DNA from: Brachionus rotundiformis
Lineage: Eukaryota > Rotifera > Eurotatoria > Ploima > Brachionidae
Assembly (NCBI GenBank): GCA_016802295.1
Contig: JAESIW010000162.1
Coordinates: 793,739 to 857,738 of the forward strand
Direction of reading: 5' to 3'
Length of the DNA stretch: 64,000 nucleotides
Each line of letters begins with the position of its first letter. Within the stretch, counting starts at the first letter, position 1. Positions 20,058-32,400 of this stretch are shown here, piece after piece. Both the position numbers and the translations under genes were made by a program. The notes under the pieces are model-generated. The model made no database searches and was not told the origin of the DNA. It worked only from the letters and a program-made list of their open reading frames with translations.

Positions 20058-23000
20058 TCAATTTTTACTTGGTCGTCCTCTTCCCACAAAATTCATTCTT
20101 GTCCGTGGCTCTTTTGTTATTGGAACAAACTTTTTTGCAGATGGTAAATCATCAATTTGGATATTTTTGGTCACAAATTTGTGCATTTCAATCACATTAA
20201 AACGATCGGACTAAATTGACTAACTTAAATGAATATTCAGATTTTTATCACTTTACCTTGTAGGACAGCTCTGGATCATTAGAATAAACTCTTTCATATA
20301 TCATTTGAAAAATGTTTCCATCAAAAAAATTTTTAATTTTAAAAAAACGTGCTTTGAATGAATTTCCGGTAGCATGGTTGAGCAAGTCAAGCATTTCAAT
20401 GCCATGGAGAAAAATAGTAGCCAAATTGGTAGCTCTTAGGTTTCTGTTTTTTTCAAATACTCTCTTCTTACCTGATCTCAATTTGTCAAATGTGTACAAA
20501 AAAGCTTTTAAATCAAGTTCATTAAGGAGTTTTTTTTTAATCAATATTTGAAGAACCAAGCAAGGCAAAAACATTTCATAGCTAGTTTTAAAAACTTCTC
20601 TCGAACCCTGGTCGTATGAGCTTCCAATGCAGTTGAACCAGAGCGATTTTCTTGAGTTAACATCTAAGTTCCAAATTGCTTGAATGTTTTTCTTTTTAAA
20701 ACATGGTTCAACAGCTACCAGTCTTTCTTCCATTGTTCTCCCATCAGCAGACAAGAAAATTTCTTTTACTTGTACTTTTTCTATACCACTAAATAGCACT
20801 CTGTAGCAGTTTTTACGAACATCTTGAAAGATCCAGTCCGCTTTTGGAAATTCCCCATTCTCTTTTTCCAAAAGAACCGGCAAAAATATTTCTTTCTAAA
20901 TGGGAAAAATGTATTTCTTTATATAGACTATTTAAGACATACTTCTCTGTACAATTTCATGAGGACTGGAGATATAATGCAGTTTGCATGAAGCTGCTCA
21001 AGTTTGAAGTCGAAATCGTGTTGAAGAATAGTGACTGATTCACCTTCTGCTTCCTTAATAAAATTTTAATAAATTTTATAAATTTTAATAAAATAAAATT
21101 AAAATAAATAAACAAGAGACGGAGGTCTTCCTTGAATTACACCAAAGTCTATAGAAGAGCTGACATATATAGTGATCACTATCTGTTAGGGACGTATTTA
21201 AAATTAAAACTGAGAAAGGCCTACCAGAAAAATGTTACAAAGAAATACGACATCGAGCGCCTCTAGCTGATTCCAAATGCAAAGCAGAATAGAGCGCAAC
21301 GCTAAGGAAGATGAAAACCAAAAACTTCTGATATACAGGATATTGAGTAATGGTCTCGATAAATACATTTATTTGCCAAGCCTAAAAGATGATGATGATT
21401 GATGTACTTATCGGTAAAAACAAAAAAGCTCCTGGTATTGATGGCGTCATGGCATAAATGCTGAAAATCCATAGAAGATATACAATAGAGATTTTGATAT
21501 GGCACCAAGAAGTCTCATCAGAAGACTGGCCAAGAGGTCTTATAGTCAAGCTTCAGAAAAAAGGCAACAAGCGCTAATTGGCGAGGAATAACACTGCTAC
21601 CTATGGAAAGTAAGGCGTTCTGTGGAATAATTCTAGAAAGAATCAAAGGTTCCTTGGGTTCTATATTTAGAGAAGAACAAGCAGGATTTAGAATAGGTAA
21701 AAGATGCATAGACCACATATTTGTGCCAAGCAACATCATAGAACAAAGTTTTCAATGAAATAGTGCTTAATTAAGAAAATATGGCTTGCAAAAAAAGATA
21801 AATAATTCTAGAAAAAAGACAATTTGAGAGCTCAGAGTGTGGACGGGAGTCAGACAAGAATGTGTTCCTTTGCCAATACTATGAGGACATCCATCTCAAT
21901 CTCGAGGGGTATACAGTGGGAGCTAAAAGCAAAGAATAGAAAAAATCCATATGAAAACACGCTAGTCCAACTGGACTCAAAATAAATGGGTAGAAAACGA
22001 AAGTAATGTGCATTAACACCAAACTGGATACTTCGATCACCAAAGATGTTAGCCAAATTGAGTTTGTTAGTGAATTCACATACTTAGGAAGTATCATAAG
22101 TGAAAAAATGGGAACGCATAAAGACATTAAGAAAAGACTTGCAAGAGCAAAAATAGTATTTGCCAAACTCAAACCAGGATGGAAGTCATCAACATTGTAC
22201 TAAAATGGACACCTCAAGAGCGAAGAAAGGTAGGAAGACCAGCAGTAACATGAAGGTCGATAATCACGAAAGAGCTTACCTAAATAGATTAAGAAGGGTA
22301 CAGCCAAAGGATCGACCTGAAAGAAATCGTAAGTATTGACTCTATGCTCCACAAGAAGTAAATAGTGAAGAAAAAAATTAAATTTAAAACAATTAAATTT
22401 AAAATTTGGTTTACAATACTATTATTAACACTTTTATCATTTGAATAGCGGGAATTAATTTTTTCGAAAAACTCATTGTGCTTTAGATCTGTCTTGGTAC
22501 GAGCCCAACAAAACTTTTTGCCAAGTTCAATAGAATTAAACCAGCTGATTTTGTCAGAAATTTTTTCTTTCATTTTTTTCAACATCTCAACTGAATAACT
22601 TTAATTATTTGAACTAAAATAGTGATTAAAATATAATTACTCAAATTACTCAAAAATGTCTATTACAACTGCATCTAAATCGAATGGTTCTCTCAAATTT
22701 TTTACATAATTGACAATGTTTTCAATTATTATCAAATTATTATCCTTGAAAAAAATCAAATTTAGCATTAAAAAAAACAATTATATTTAATTAATTACTT
22801 CTAATTCAAATTTAGACATAGTTTTTATGTATTTTTTTAAATAATTTTGTCCAGATTGGCCAAAAGTGATCAGAATGGAAAGAAGAATCATTTTAGATGT
22901 TGGCAAATTGAATAATTCCAAGGCTGTATTGATATCATAGCTGTAAGATGAAATCTCTTTTCTGGTGGAAAGTTTGAATTTATCACCTGAGTAAAATTTT

Positions 23001-23596
23001 AACTTTCTGAGATTTTCTTGATTTTCTTGGTTAGCATAAACCAAGGTGATTAGCTCAAAGTCATCTGTTAGCAAACCATGGCATTCGTTTTCGATTAAAT
23101 AATGGACTATTTCTTTTTTATGCTGATACATTGTAGCGTAGCAAAACATATTTCTGTTTTTTATCTCTTCAAAAAGATCATGGTTTATTTCAGATATGAT
23201 AGATTGTTTAGAAAAACATGGCTCAATCCAGTTGGTCATTCGCGGTGAGCCCTCTGAACTGAATATCCTGTTTGTTTTTTTTTTAATGTCAAACTGTTTA
23301 TGTTTCCATAACTCATAATCTTCCTGAGCACCATTGAAGAAAATTACTATTTCTAATGAATTCTGAGCACAGGCAGCTTTAAGATCTGTGTAGAAATAGC
23401 TCAGGTGTTTCCATTGACCACCAGACTGCCAGTCAGGATAACAACCGCCGGTCAATCGGCTCATGCAGCTGTCAGAGTCGATTACCAAGCGAAGCGTTTC
23501 GGGTTTGTTACCTGATAAGTTAGAAAATTTCACTTGGTCACTGAAATATAAGACTTTTTTTTCGAAATATTTAAAAATGGACTCATTAGACAGCAT
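20058..23596 (-). CDS. FAM120: FAM120-like protein (XPG/PIN-like N-terminal domain)
   Basis: Members of this family (FAM120A/OSSA, FAM120B/CCPG) have a degenerate XPG-like nuclease fold and act as RNA-binding scaffolds or PPAR-gamma coactivators in mammals. Six exons close in phase: 22799-23596, 22650-22744, 22415-22598, 20943-21053, 20257-20895 and 20058-20210, giving 659 aa. Exon 1 contains LRLVIDSDSCMSRLTGG and DWQSGGQWKHL, close to the human LLVDADNCLHRLYGG..DWVSGGQWNHM, then VIFFNGAQED. Exon 2 matches the human ADYVRNI..LDAIAKDVF block. Exon 5 holds LPCLVLQILIKKKLL and the C-terminal FDGNIFQMIYE. The human C-terminal RNA-binding extension is absent. The fourth intron position (21054-22414) is enlarged to 1.36 kb by an antisense LINE fragment. 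Confidence 0.87.
21115..22330 (+). mobile_element. Decayed LINE fragment, antisense inside a FAM120 intron
   Basis: Plus-strand remnants in order: RRADIYSDHYLL (end of an AP-type endonuclease), a broken RT region, then GLKINGXKTKVMCINTKLD-like sequence. After that come EFVSEFTYLGSIISEKMGTH, DIKKRLARAKIVFAKLKPGW and a C-terminal KVGRPAVT piece. This is the RT C-terminal half of an RTE/BovB-related or similar invertebrate LINE. Many stops and frameshifts show it is inactive. It lies wholly within the intron 21054-22414. Confidence 0.75.
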
Positions 23597-23889
23597 TTTT
23601 TAAAAAATATTCACTCAGCTTTAAATGGATTTATTTTCCAAGTAGTAAAAAAAATTAAATTATTAACGAATTTTAAATTTTATCAAATTTAAATCAAAAT
23701 TATCATTCCTTTTTCATATTTTTTTCTTAAGTGAAGCCTGAATCTGAATCTACTCAGAATACTTACAATTATTTTTATTTTTATAACAATCTAATCTTAA
23801 TATATAATGTCATTGAATGTCATTTCTATTTATATTCAGTTCCTCATAGAAAATTATTTAAAACTTTAATCATAATGCATAAATGGTCA
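23597..23889. promoter_or_regulatory. FAM120 upstream region
   Basis: About 290 bp upstream of the FAM120-like ATG, presumably including its promoter. No specific site is identified. Confidence 0.3.
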
Positions 23890-25290
23890 ACTTCTAAGAT
23901 GGATTAAGTTGATTGGGTACAAAGAGCTGTTTTAGGTAACGATGTATCAAATTTGGAGGTAGTTACAAGCGGATTACTACAAGAATCGGTTCATGATCCA
24001 TTCCTAGTGATAATTTTCAAAACGTAGGATCATTAGATCTTCTATTGGAATGGACAGATAATTGGTCTTTAAATCTAAATCTGAAAAAATTTAAAGTTTT
24101 GTATCTAGAGGAGAGAAAAGAAAAAGGCGAGGAGATAACAGAAAAAAAGATTTGGGTGCCTTTATTACAAATGATTTAAATGGATTTAAAATGTAAAAAA
24201 CCTAAAAAGACCACTTGATAATAGACTGGTCATAGAAATAAATCACAAAGCCGAAAGATATAAATTCATATAATTTCTAATTAGGTTTATCAGTGAATGC
24301 TATTAATGCGCAAAAAATAAATAGCTTCAAAGAAGTCAATGATAATTTAGGAATGGAGAAAAGCAAAGTCTTCCAAAGCCTAACAGTTAATAAGGCTAAA
24401 CGCTCTTGAGTTTTGTGTAGATAAAAATATCTAACTACTGTAAGAGTTCGATTATGTGACGTAAAAATTATATCCCAGAAATTTTAAAGAACCAATTTCT
24501 CTCAATTTATTTCATTGAAAATTTAGTTTTGTTATGCACCCTTTTCCGATTTTTTAAATAAAAATAATAAAAATTGTAGAAAATTTAAATAAATTCAATA
24601 GTAAATTATCTGCAATTGAATTTCATACATGTCCGTTTTAATTATTGAATTAACTTATTATTATCTACAGAACCAAAATATATATTTTCAAAAGACAGAA
24701 AAGATGCAATAAATAAATGTATTTCCTATTTTGAACAATTTAATAGTGTTTAATCAATGTCAAATCTAGCAAATTAGGGGACTTTTAAAATCCTAATCGA
24801 GCTCTGACTGTCGTAAATTTTTTGAAAATTTTAATATTAGTTATCTATTGTGCAAAAGTAAACAATTTATTAGGAATTCATTAGTCAGTAGAGAGAAAAA
24901 TTTATGGGAAAAATTGTATACATCTATGGTCAGACCACAGTGTGTGTGGTGCAAGTATGGCATCCAAATAGAAAGATGGATGTGACTGCATTACAAAAAT
25001 TTGACTTTGAGAGGTTTGGAATACGAAAACTGCCTTACCAAATTAATATGAAAGGCGAGTGAGAGGAGTGAAATGTTCAAACTAGCGAATGGATTGGAAA
25101 AAGCTAAACTAACTTGAGTCCCTCTATCTATATCAGACAAGAAAGGATAATTTAGTAATAGAGTAGAGGACAGGAGACAAATCCAAAGCAGTGGTCAAAG
25201 ATGCAATTACAGTTTTGCTATAAGGAGTTGAAAGTGTCAATGAGACAGTAGTAATTGGAGCTCCGGATCAGGCAACTGGACAAAAAACAT
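23890..25290 (+). mobile_element. Heavily decayed LINE (RT and C-terminal pieces)
   Basis: Plus-strand pieces recur in RT order. Near 23930-24010 there is RAVLGNDVSNLEVVTSGLLQ (compare the usual GVPQGSVLGP context). Near 24050 is WSLNLNLKKFKVL-like sequence, near 24150 an EKDLGV-like stretch. Near 24905 is LYTSMVRPQ, and near 25050-25120 EMFKLANGLEKAKLT with RVEDRRQ. These are the RT thumb and C-terminal motifs of CR1/Jockey-type elements. Frames are broken throughout. The same family gives the pieces at 45310-45480 and 48180-48960. Confidence 0.6.
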
Positions 25291-28059
25291 AATATTTTTT
25301 TGCTTTTTGGAAGTCCTTTTTGAACAAAATTATTGAATTGTTCAACTATTTTAAAATAATATTAATTTAGTACATTTCAGGAAATTTTGTTTGCTTGATC
25401 GAACCATTAGGAGAGACAATTTTTTAAAATAAATTTTTAAATGGAAAATATTTTAGCATTTATTTAAGCCTTAAGCTGAAAATTATAAATGCCTTTATGA
25501 GAAAATAATATTTTTTTTTGATTGATGTAATAGAAATAGAATAATTTTTAATCTGAAATCTAAAGTAATATTGTGGTTTTAATCCTAATTGTATTATACA
25601 CAATAAACAATATTTAGACAATCTAAAATTAATTTTTTAAGAATTTTTGAGATTAACATTTTGATATTTAATTACATTTCAAAATATTTGCTGGAATGTA
25701 TGAACACAGATTAAAAACAGTTGTTATTTTGCTATTCAAAATTATTAAATATTAAAAAGCATTTTCTTCTACGAAATACTTGAGATGCTTAATTGATGGG
25801 AAAAATATTGTATTAATCACCATGTTTGGTAAGGCATAGTCAATAAAAATTTTATACAAAAGAAATATCTTGGTAATATTAGTATGTTGGTAGATTAGAA
25901 AGAACAACAAAAACCTTTATATTGGATTTAAATTTAGATAATTTTTTTCAAAAATTTTTAATTAAGTCTTTTTTCTATTCAAAAAAAGAAAAATCAAACA
26001 ATTTTTATTGATAAACTAACTTTTCCATTTACATAAAGCTCATTGAAATTATTAATAATTTATTTATTAATAAAAATGTAAACCATTATTTTCTTAAAAG
26101 CATGAAAAATGATACCGACGTTTAATTTTTTTTTGAAGATTAACCTAGATTAATTAATTTAGAAAATAAATATTTTAATGGTTAGGATTATTACTCTCTG
26201 GATGCCTAATTAAAATAAAATGGATTCTAACCTTAAGTATTTTGCTGTTGATAGATATACATGTAAAAAAACAACTCTAAATCTTATTCCTCTGGGAATT
26301 TATCTCAAAAAGATAAAGAAAGAAAATCCTTCTATGATATAAAAAATAAAGCTTTTTATTCCTGAATGATTCAAATTTGTACTACATTTGATAAATTAGA
26401 ATACGATTATTTTTATAAATGATAAATAATTATCAAATACGAGATAATAAAACCCTAAAATGTACATATACAGATACAAAGATGAGTATTTGAGTACCTC
26501 TTTTTTGCAGGTTCACCTTTTCTTACTAATTTTTTTTTATCATATCATTTCTTTACTATTCAAATTTTAAATAATCCATCAATCAACTGTTTGAATATAA
26601 TGAATAATTATATTTTAAAATTACAGTATGTATTTAAAAAAAACTTCAAGTATTAAGCGAAAGTTTTAAAAATGAATTCAAATATTAAACTTTTGAAGAT
26701 AATTATGATTGATTTTATGAATTAAATATTTACCTAAAAGCAAAAAATAGATTTTATTCTCTATTTTTTTCGTTTTGAATTAACAAAACAGATATAAATA
26801 TTTTATGTAGAATTGTTAGATAAAAAGGGTCAGATAAAACAATTATTTATTAAATTAATTGCAATATGTCTAAAGTCTAGATAATTTATTATTTTATTTT
26901 ATGATGGTACACCAAGTAAAAAGCCGCATCGCTTTATTTGCCTTGCGAACCATGTGCAAGAAAAAATTCGGATGTTTATGTAAAATAATCATAAACATAA
27001 CGAAAAATCCAGCTAAGTTTAAAATTTATAATTACAGACCTTCCTTAATGAACCTAGTAGTCTAAGCAAAAGATTCTAAAAGCCTAGCTATCGGATAATT
27101 AGATTTAAAACTATAGTTTAAAAAGAAAATACAAATTTGTTTTTATCACGTAAACAAATTTTCTTTTGGATATAAACAGCCTGATAAGTAAAGCTGAATT
27201 AATTTATTGATTTATTTATTTACGATTAATAAAACGAAAGTAAAAGTAAACCAGAAGGATCTAGGTTTTTAAATATAATTTTAATTAATAAAATGTTTAA
27301 TTTTTAATCAAATAAATTAGTTATAAGAGGGTTTAATTATTTTATTCTAAAATAGAACTTGTGTCAATCACTTACAGGCGAAGATGGAACATATCGGCAA
27401 ACAGTTTATCAAGTAATTGAGATAAAAAATATGCTCAAGCACACAAAGCTTCCATTTTAGACAAAGTAATTAAATCTTTTGGCTGCCAATACCATAGAAG
27501 ATAAATTACTATCAAATTCTCGGATCAAATTGTCTGTTATAAATCAAGCTTTACTACTTGGGAATCAATCACGCATCACAGTTTAGTTAACCTCAATATT
27601 TCTTAGTGATTAATTGAGTTTTAGTATTTCGGACTGGTAATAAGAGAATATCCAATAGTCTAGTCGAGTGTTCCAGTTTTATCTATTCTTCTACAGATCG
27701 AAGATTTTCTAAGTTCATACAATATTTGGTATAAACCTGGCTTGTTTATATAATTTGAATATTTAATTAGGAAATACTTGAAATACAAGCTCCCTGAAGA
27801 GTTTTGGAAGAAAAATAAAAATAACTTATAAAACTCTCGATTTTCAATCAACTAAAAATTATGAATATTTTAATTAAAAACTTAAACTTTTTATCAATAA
27901 AAAAAACTACATCTTAGTTTCAGCTCTTCACCTTCTACATTTTCCATTTACTTTCTATTAGCATGTCAATATATTAGAATAAAATTCAATTATTATTTAT
28001 TATTTAACAAATATAGAAAATAATTATAAGATAAAAAATATTCTAGAATTTATTTAAAC
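25291..28059. other. Gene desert with sparse retroelement debris
   Basis: About 2.8 kb of AT-rich DNA without any supported gene. A weak RT-like remnant lies at about 26900-27200 (separate entry). A broken minus-strand frame at 27660-27851 and plus-strand pieces near 27380-27560 could be more transposon debris but were not identifiable. Confidence 0.45.
26900..27200 (+). mobile_element. Possible LINE RT fragment
   Basis: Plus-strand pieces resemble the first RT motifs: CKIIINITKNPAKFKIYNYR then PSLMNLV, followed in another frame by VNKFSFGYK, recalling the NYRPISLL...FGFR order. Short and frameshifted, so weak. Confidence 0.35.
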
Positions 28060-28474
28060 CTATATACGCTTTAGTGTAGGCATTTCAAGTTTAAGTTGTT
28101 TTGCGTAGCCCCGAAGCCGCGCTACAATCCGCTGGCTATTGATTAATATTGATAATTTGAGCAACGGGTTCGGCGTGCCGTCTTGATAAATATCAGACCA
28201 GACAAAGTAGCTCGGCTTCTCAAATCTAAGATTAACAAGTGAAATATTTATCTTGTAAATCAAATTTAATTTAAATACCAAGTATTTTAGAAATAAAAAT
28301 TTGCATTTTTTGTTTATTTTTGTTTTGATAGAAAAATGGGCTAAAGTGGAGCTTAATTGAGCGTAATATTGGCAAATTTGGTATATGTACCATTTTTTTG
28401 TCAGATAAAAATGAAATTAATTCAGTTTTATCTAATGTTACATGGTGGCACGTATCGATTGCGAAATTTAGCAT
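28060..28474 (-). CDS. Unrecognised reading frames, possible small gene or pseudogene
   Basis: From an ATG at 28472-28474 the frame reads MLNFAIDTCHHVTLDKTELI, continues DKKMVHIPNLPILRSIK and stops at 28271. An overlapping frame (28060-28281) continues with FEKPSYFVWSDIYQDGTPNP and ends LEMPTLKRI, stop. Amino-acid composition in both looks more coding-like than the surrounding desert, and local GC is higher (CGAAGCCGCG near 28110). A single frameshift or a very short intron (about 27 nt, GTATTTAAAT to TTTACAAG) would be needed to join them, and the phase does not fit simply. No family is recognised. A 22-bp CRE palindrome lies 130 bp upstream. Confidence 0.25.
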
Positions 28475-28603
28475 CTTTTCTAATATGAAAAATTAGCTAG
28501 CTTTTTTGTTGTTAACTTTATTAACTGATAATGACAAGTCTACACTAGAAAAGCATTATTTTTTTCATTAAAGTAAAAATAATTTTGTTCTACTAGTTTG
28601 TTG

Positions 28604-28625
28604 TGCCAAATGACGTCATTTGGCA
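28604..28625. promoter_or_regulatory. Perfect 22-bp palindrome with central CRE (TGACGTCA)
   Basis: The sequence reads TGCCAAA, TGACGTCA, TTTGGCA and is its own reverse complement over all 22 bases. The centre is a full CREB/ATF site; the flanks TTGGCA/TGCCAA are NF1-type half-sites. It lies about 130 bp upstream of the ATG at 28474. Regulatory use is inferred. Confidence 0.55.
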
Positions 28626-29445
28626 AGGTGAGCACTTTAAGCAAACCACATAATCTGTTTGCAATTAAGATTTATATATTATTGCATAAGAGCTAACAGT
28701 CAAGCTAATCTGAGAGATGAATGATAATATGATGGAATAGTAGATTTTTGGTTAAGTAATTATTTGGCTAGCATCAGGAATTTGAACCAAATTAATCGCT
28801 TGGTTTAGCTGATTTATTCATTGTTAAAATATTTCTACATAGTTTATTCGTTGTAATAAATATCTTTGTTTAACGCAATTACAAAATTATTTTCTTTAAA
28901 ATCATAAATGGAATAAATGCCTGCAAATATGAATAGATAATGATAATATGTTTGATAAATTTAGATTATTTAATCGGCCTTTTGGCTCAAAGATAAACTC
29001 TAGTTTAGGTAAATGGACACTATTTATAGATAAGCCATTCATAGAATAAATTAACTCGGCCAGTCTGCTAACTAGTTTAACTCTTCTTCTTTTTTTTTTT
29101 AAAAGAATTATCAGCATATTAAAATAATCTTAAGAAATCAATTTATAAATTTTATTTTCTAATTTAAATTGATCTCAATTAGGAAAAGGGTCCATACTAG
29201 GGCTACCTCTGGATAATCGAGATTACTAATCACTACCAGATGATTAAATATATCAATAAAAACTAAGCTATTCGAATATAAACGATTCAATTCTTGGAGC
29301 AATTGCTTTTAAGAATTTGATATATGAGTTTATATTCAGCACCTAATTAGCTACAAATATATTTTTTAATTTTTTTTTGTAGATAATATATAAATTGAAC
29401 ATAGCTATTTTTTAGAGATATGAATTAAGATTTGTTAGCTATGGT
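28626..29445. other. Intergenic and MTCL/SOGA upstream region
   Basis: About 820 bp before the MTCL/SOGA-like start codon. A 71-codon minus-strand frame at 28902-29117 shows no similarity. The promoter of the plus-strand gene presumably lies in the last few hundred bases. Confidence 0.4.
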
Positions 29446-32400
29446 ATGATGTCTTTTAATACTAATATACGAAGCAAGATAAACGCATTGAACAGCAATG
29501 CCAAAGCGAGCAGTGTGGCAAGCAAGCCGAACATCAAAGTGTCCAATTCGATAAGTGAGAAGATAAAAAAACTGTCCTCTTCAAACGAGCCAGCACCAGT
29601 CTTGAGCACAGTGAGGAAAACGACCAAAGAAGTCGAAGACAAACAATTAAAAGATATCAAAAATCAATCTTCTAGTATTAAAACTAAAGAAGATGAGATA
29701 CTGAAGTCTGAAGAACAGAATGCTAGTCCAGAACCAAATGGCACCAATTCTGCCAGTAAACCAGAGAATAACCAAGATGACTCTGTATGTGATAACAAGC
29801 TTTCCGACTCAGATGAACACTTAAATGGTAATTTATTTATATATTTAGTTTTCATTTATTAAGAAAAAATCAATTTTATTTTTAAGATATAGAATTGATA
29901 AAAAAGAAGCTATCAGAGTACCAATACATTAACCAACAGCTGCGCATTGAGAACAACACCTTGCATGAAGAACTGCACGATATCAGAAACGAGATGGACG
30001 AGCTGCAGGATCAGTTTCGTTTGGACGATGCAGACGAGTTTAGGCAACTGCAGGCCGAATTGGAAATAGCGGCTAAAAATTGTCGCATTCTACAATTTAA
30101 ACTGAGAAAATTGGAGAAACGCAACGAGTCGCTTGAGACCGAGAAAATTATCCTTCAGGATAAATTGGATGAATTTAGTCGTGAGGCTAATAAGATAATC
30201 GATCTTGAAGAAGAACTTCTGATTGCCAAAGAGGTCTCAATACGATTAAATGGCGAGTTGGAACAGGCTCATGAGTGGAAAGAATCTACTGAAAAACTAA
30301 ACAATGATCTTAAAAAACAACTGGACAAGCTCAAGGACTATTTAGACAATGAAGTAATTAAGTATTAAGAATGAGTGACTTTTTGGCATTAATTTTTTCC
30401 AAAGGTAAAAAATCGAGAACACTCTCACGATTTGAACGAATTGGTACTGGTAAATCAACTCTATGAATCTATGTTCAGAGAGTATTTTCTTCAAGAACAG
30501 TTATAGTATGTATCTTATTTTTGAAATTTAAATTAAATATTTTAATTCCTATTAAAATTAATAGGAATTTATATGTAATTAAATTATAAATGTATCTTTT
30601 GATCAAATATTTAGATTAAATTTAAATTGTATTTAATCAGGAAGCTACTAAATGTTTCTATGATGAATTAATGTTATAAGTCTTTTTTTTATTAAAAATT
30701 AGTCTATCAATTAAGTCAAGAAGAGTTAAAAATTAGATATATTATTTAATTAGAGAAATTATTTTTTGAATGCTTACTGTCGAGAATAAACTTGGATTTA
30801 TTTAGATTTGAAAGCTTCCGTAGAAAAAACCCAAAAGAATCTTAAAATTTTTGCCAAAATGTACGACTAAATATTTGGAAAATTAAGCGGAAATTTTATA
30901 TGTTTTTTAATATTATCATGATTCGAAATCCATAATAATTTTGCCAATTTAATTACTTAAAATCAATTACTCTTAAAGTTATTTTAATGAGAAGTTTATT
31001 TGATAGTTTAGTCTCAATTGATTCGATTTAGTATTGATTTAATAAATAAAACCTTGATTAAAATTATTTTTTTTCAAATCCAAGCATGTAAAATTGAATT
31101 AAATATAGCATAATTAAACAGATCTTGCCTAATATATATCTACTAAAGGGTATCATATTAGCTACATATCGAAATTAAGTCTTGAAAATTCTATTAATTA
31201 ACTATCATACACAGTGACATAATTTTGCATTTAATGCCAACTAGAAATTATTTCTTAGAGCATTATTATAACAAATAATTAATTTGTGAACGATTCGAGT
31301 TTTTTTAATCTATAAAAATTTGATAATAAATTCAATTTTTGTTTCATGATATTAATCAATTTTTACATTTAAAGCTCTATGTCGAATAGTTCTCAGACTC
31401 AGGCTGTTAGCTCGCAACTCAGAGAAGTAAACGATCTTATGAATTCATATCAGCAAAAAATAGCATTGTTAAATGAAGAGATAGATATATTAAAATTACA
31501 ATTGGTAAATAAAGAAAAAGAAATGGATCAAATAAAAATTCAGCTTAAAAATTTAAAACGGAGTCGATCCACAGACAGTGGGTATGATCGTGGGCGCCAA
31601 TCCGCACTTAACAATTCTCCATTGGGAAACAAGGCTACTTCGAACACTTCCTTGGACATCACTGGATCTCTTGTTCAGCCCAGTGACCAGACCAAAGAGG
31701 ACAACCAAGTCCGATTGCAAGTGGCCAACGACGAAATGAAGCTTTTAAAGAATAAGATAGCGCGTTTAGAAGACGATTTAGTTTTTGCTACTCAGGTAAC
31801 TTTTGCTCTTGAAAAAGATTTGATATTTTTAATTTTATTATTAATAGGAAAAGGAAAATTTTGCCAAAAAATTGGAAAACATTGATAATAAAGCGACTAA
31901 ATTGCTTTCAACTGATAATGATACTGAATCTGAACTATGCAAATCTATGGAAAAACAAATTAGAGAGCTGAAAAAAAAAATTGGTAAAAAAAATTATAAT
32001 TTCTCAATGTAGTGTTTCTGCGCTAAACAAGAATTCGCTCACCTTACCAAAATATTTAATTACCTAAATGCATTGAGCTTCTTAGAGATTGCTTATTAAT
32101 ATTAATTCAACAACTAAAACATCTTTATTCATGACAGGTGTTTGATTAATTTTAAAAAAAAGTTGATTTTTTTTATTTCTTTAAAAAGCAAAATATCTAA
32201 CGAGAAAACATTTTAAGATAAATAAATCAATTCACTTCAAGTATCGGGCAATAATTTAGTCTAAAATATGATAAAAAAACTTTTATAAAATAGGAAAATT
32301 AATTATGTAATCAAGCATAAATCAATAAAAGGCATTTTGATAAAATTTGTATAATCTTAATAAAAAATAAATTAATCAGCACAAGGATTTGAGCTTGTTT

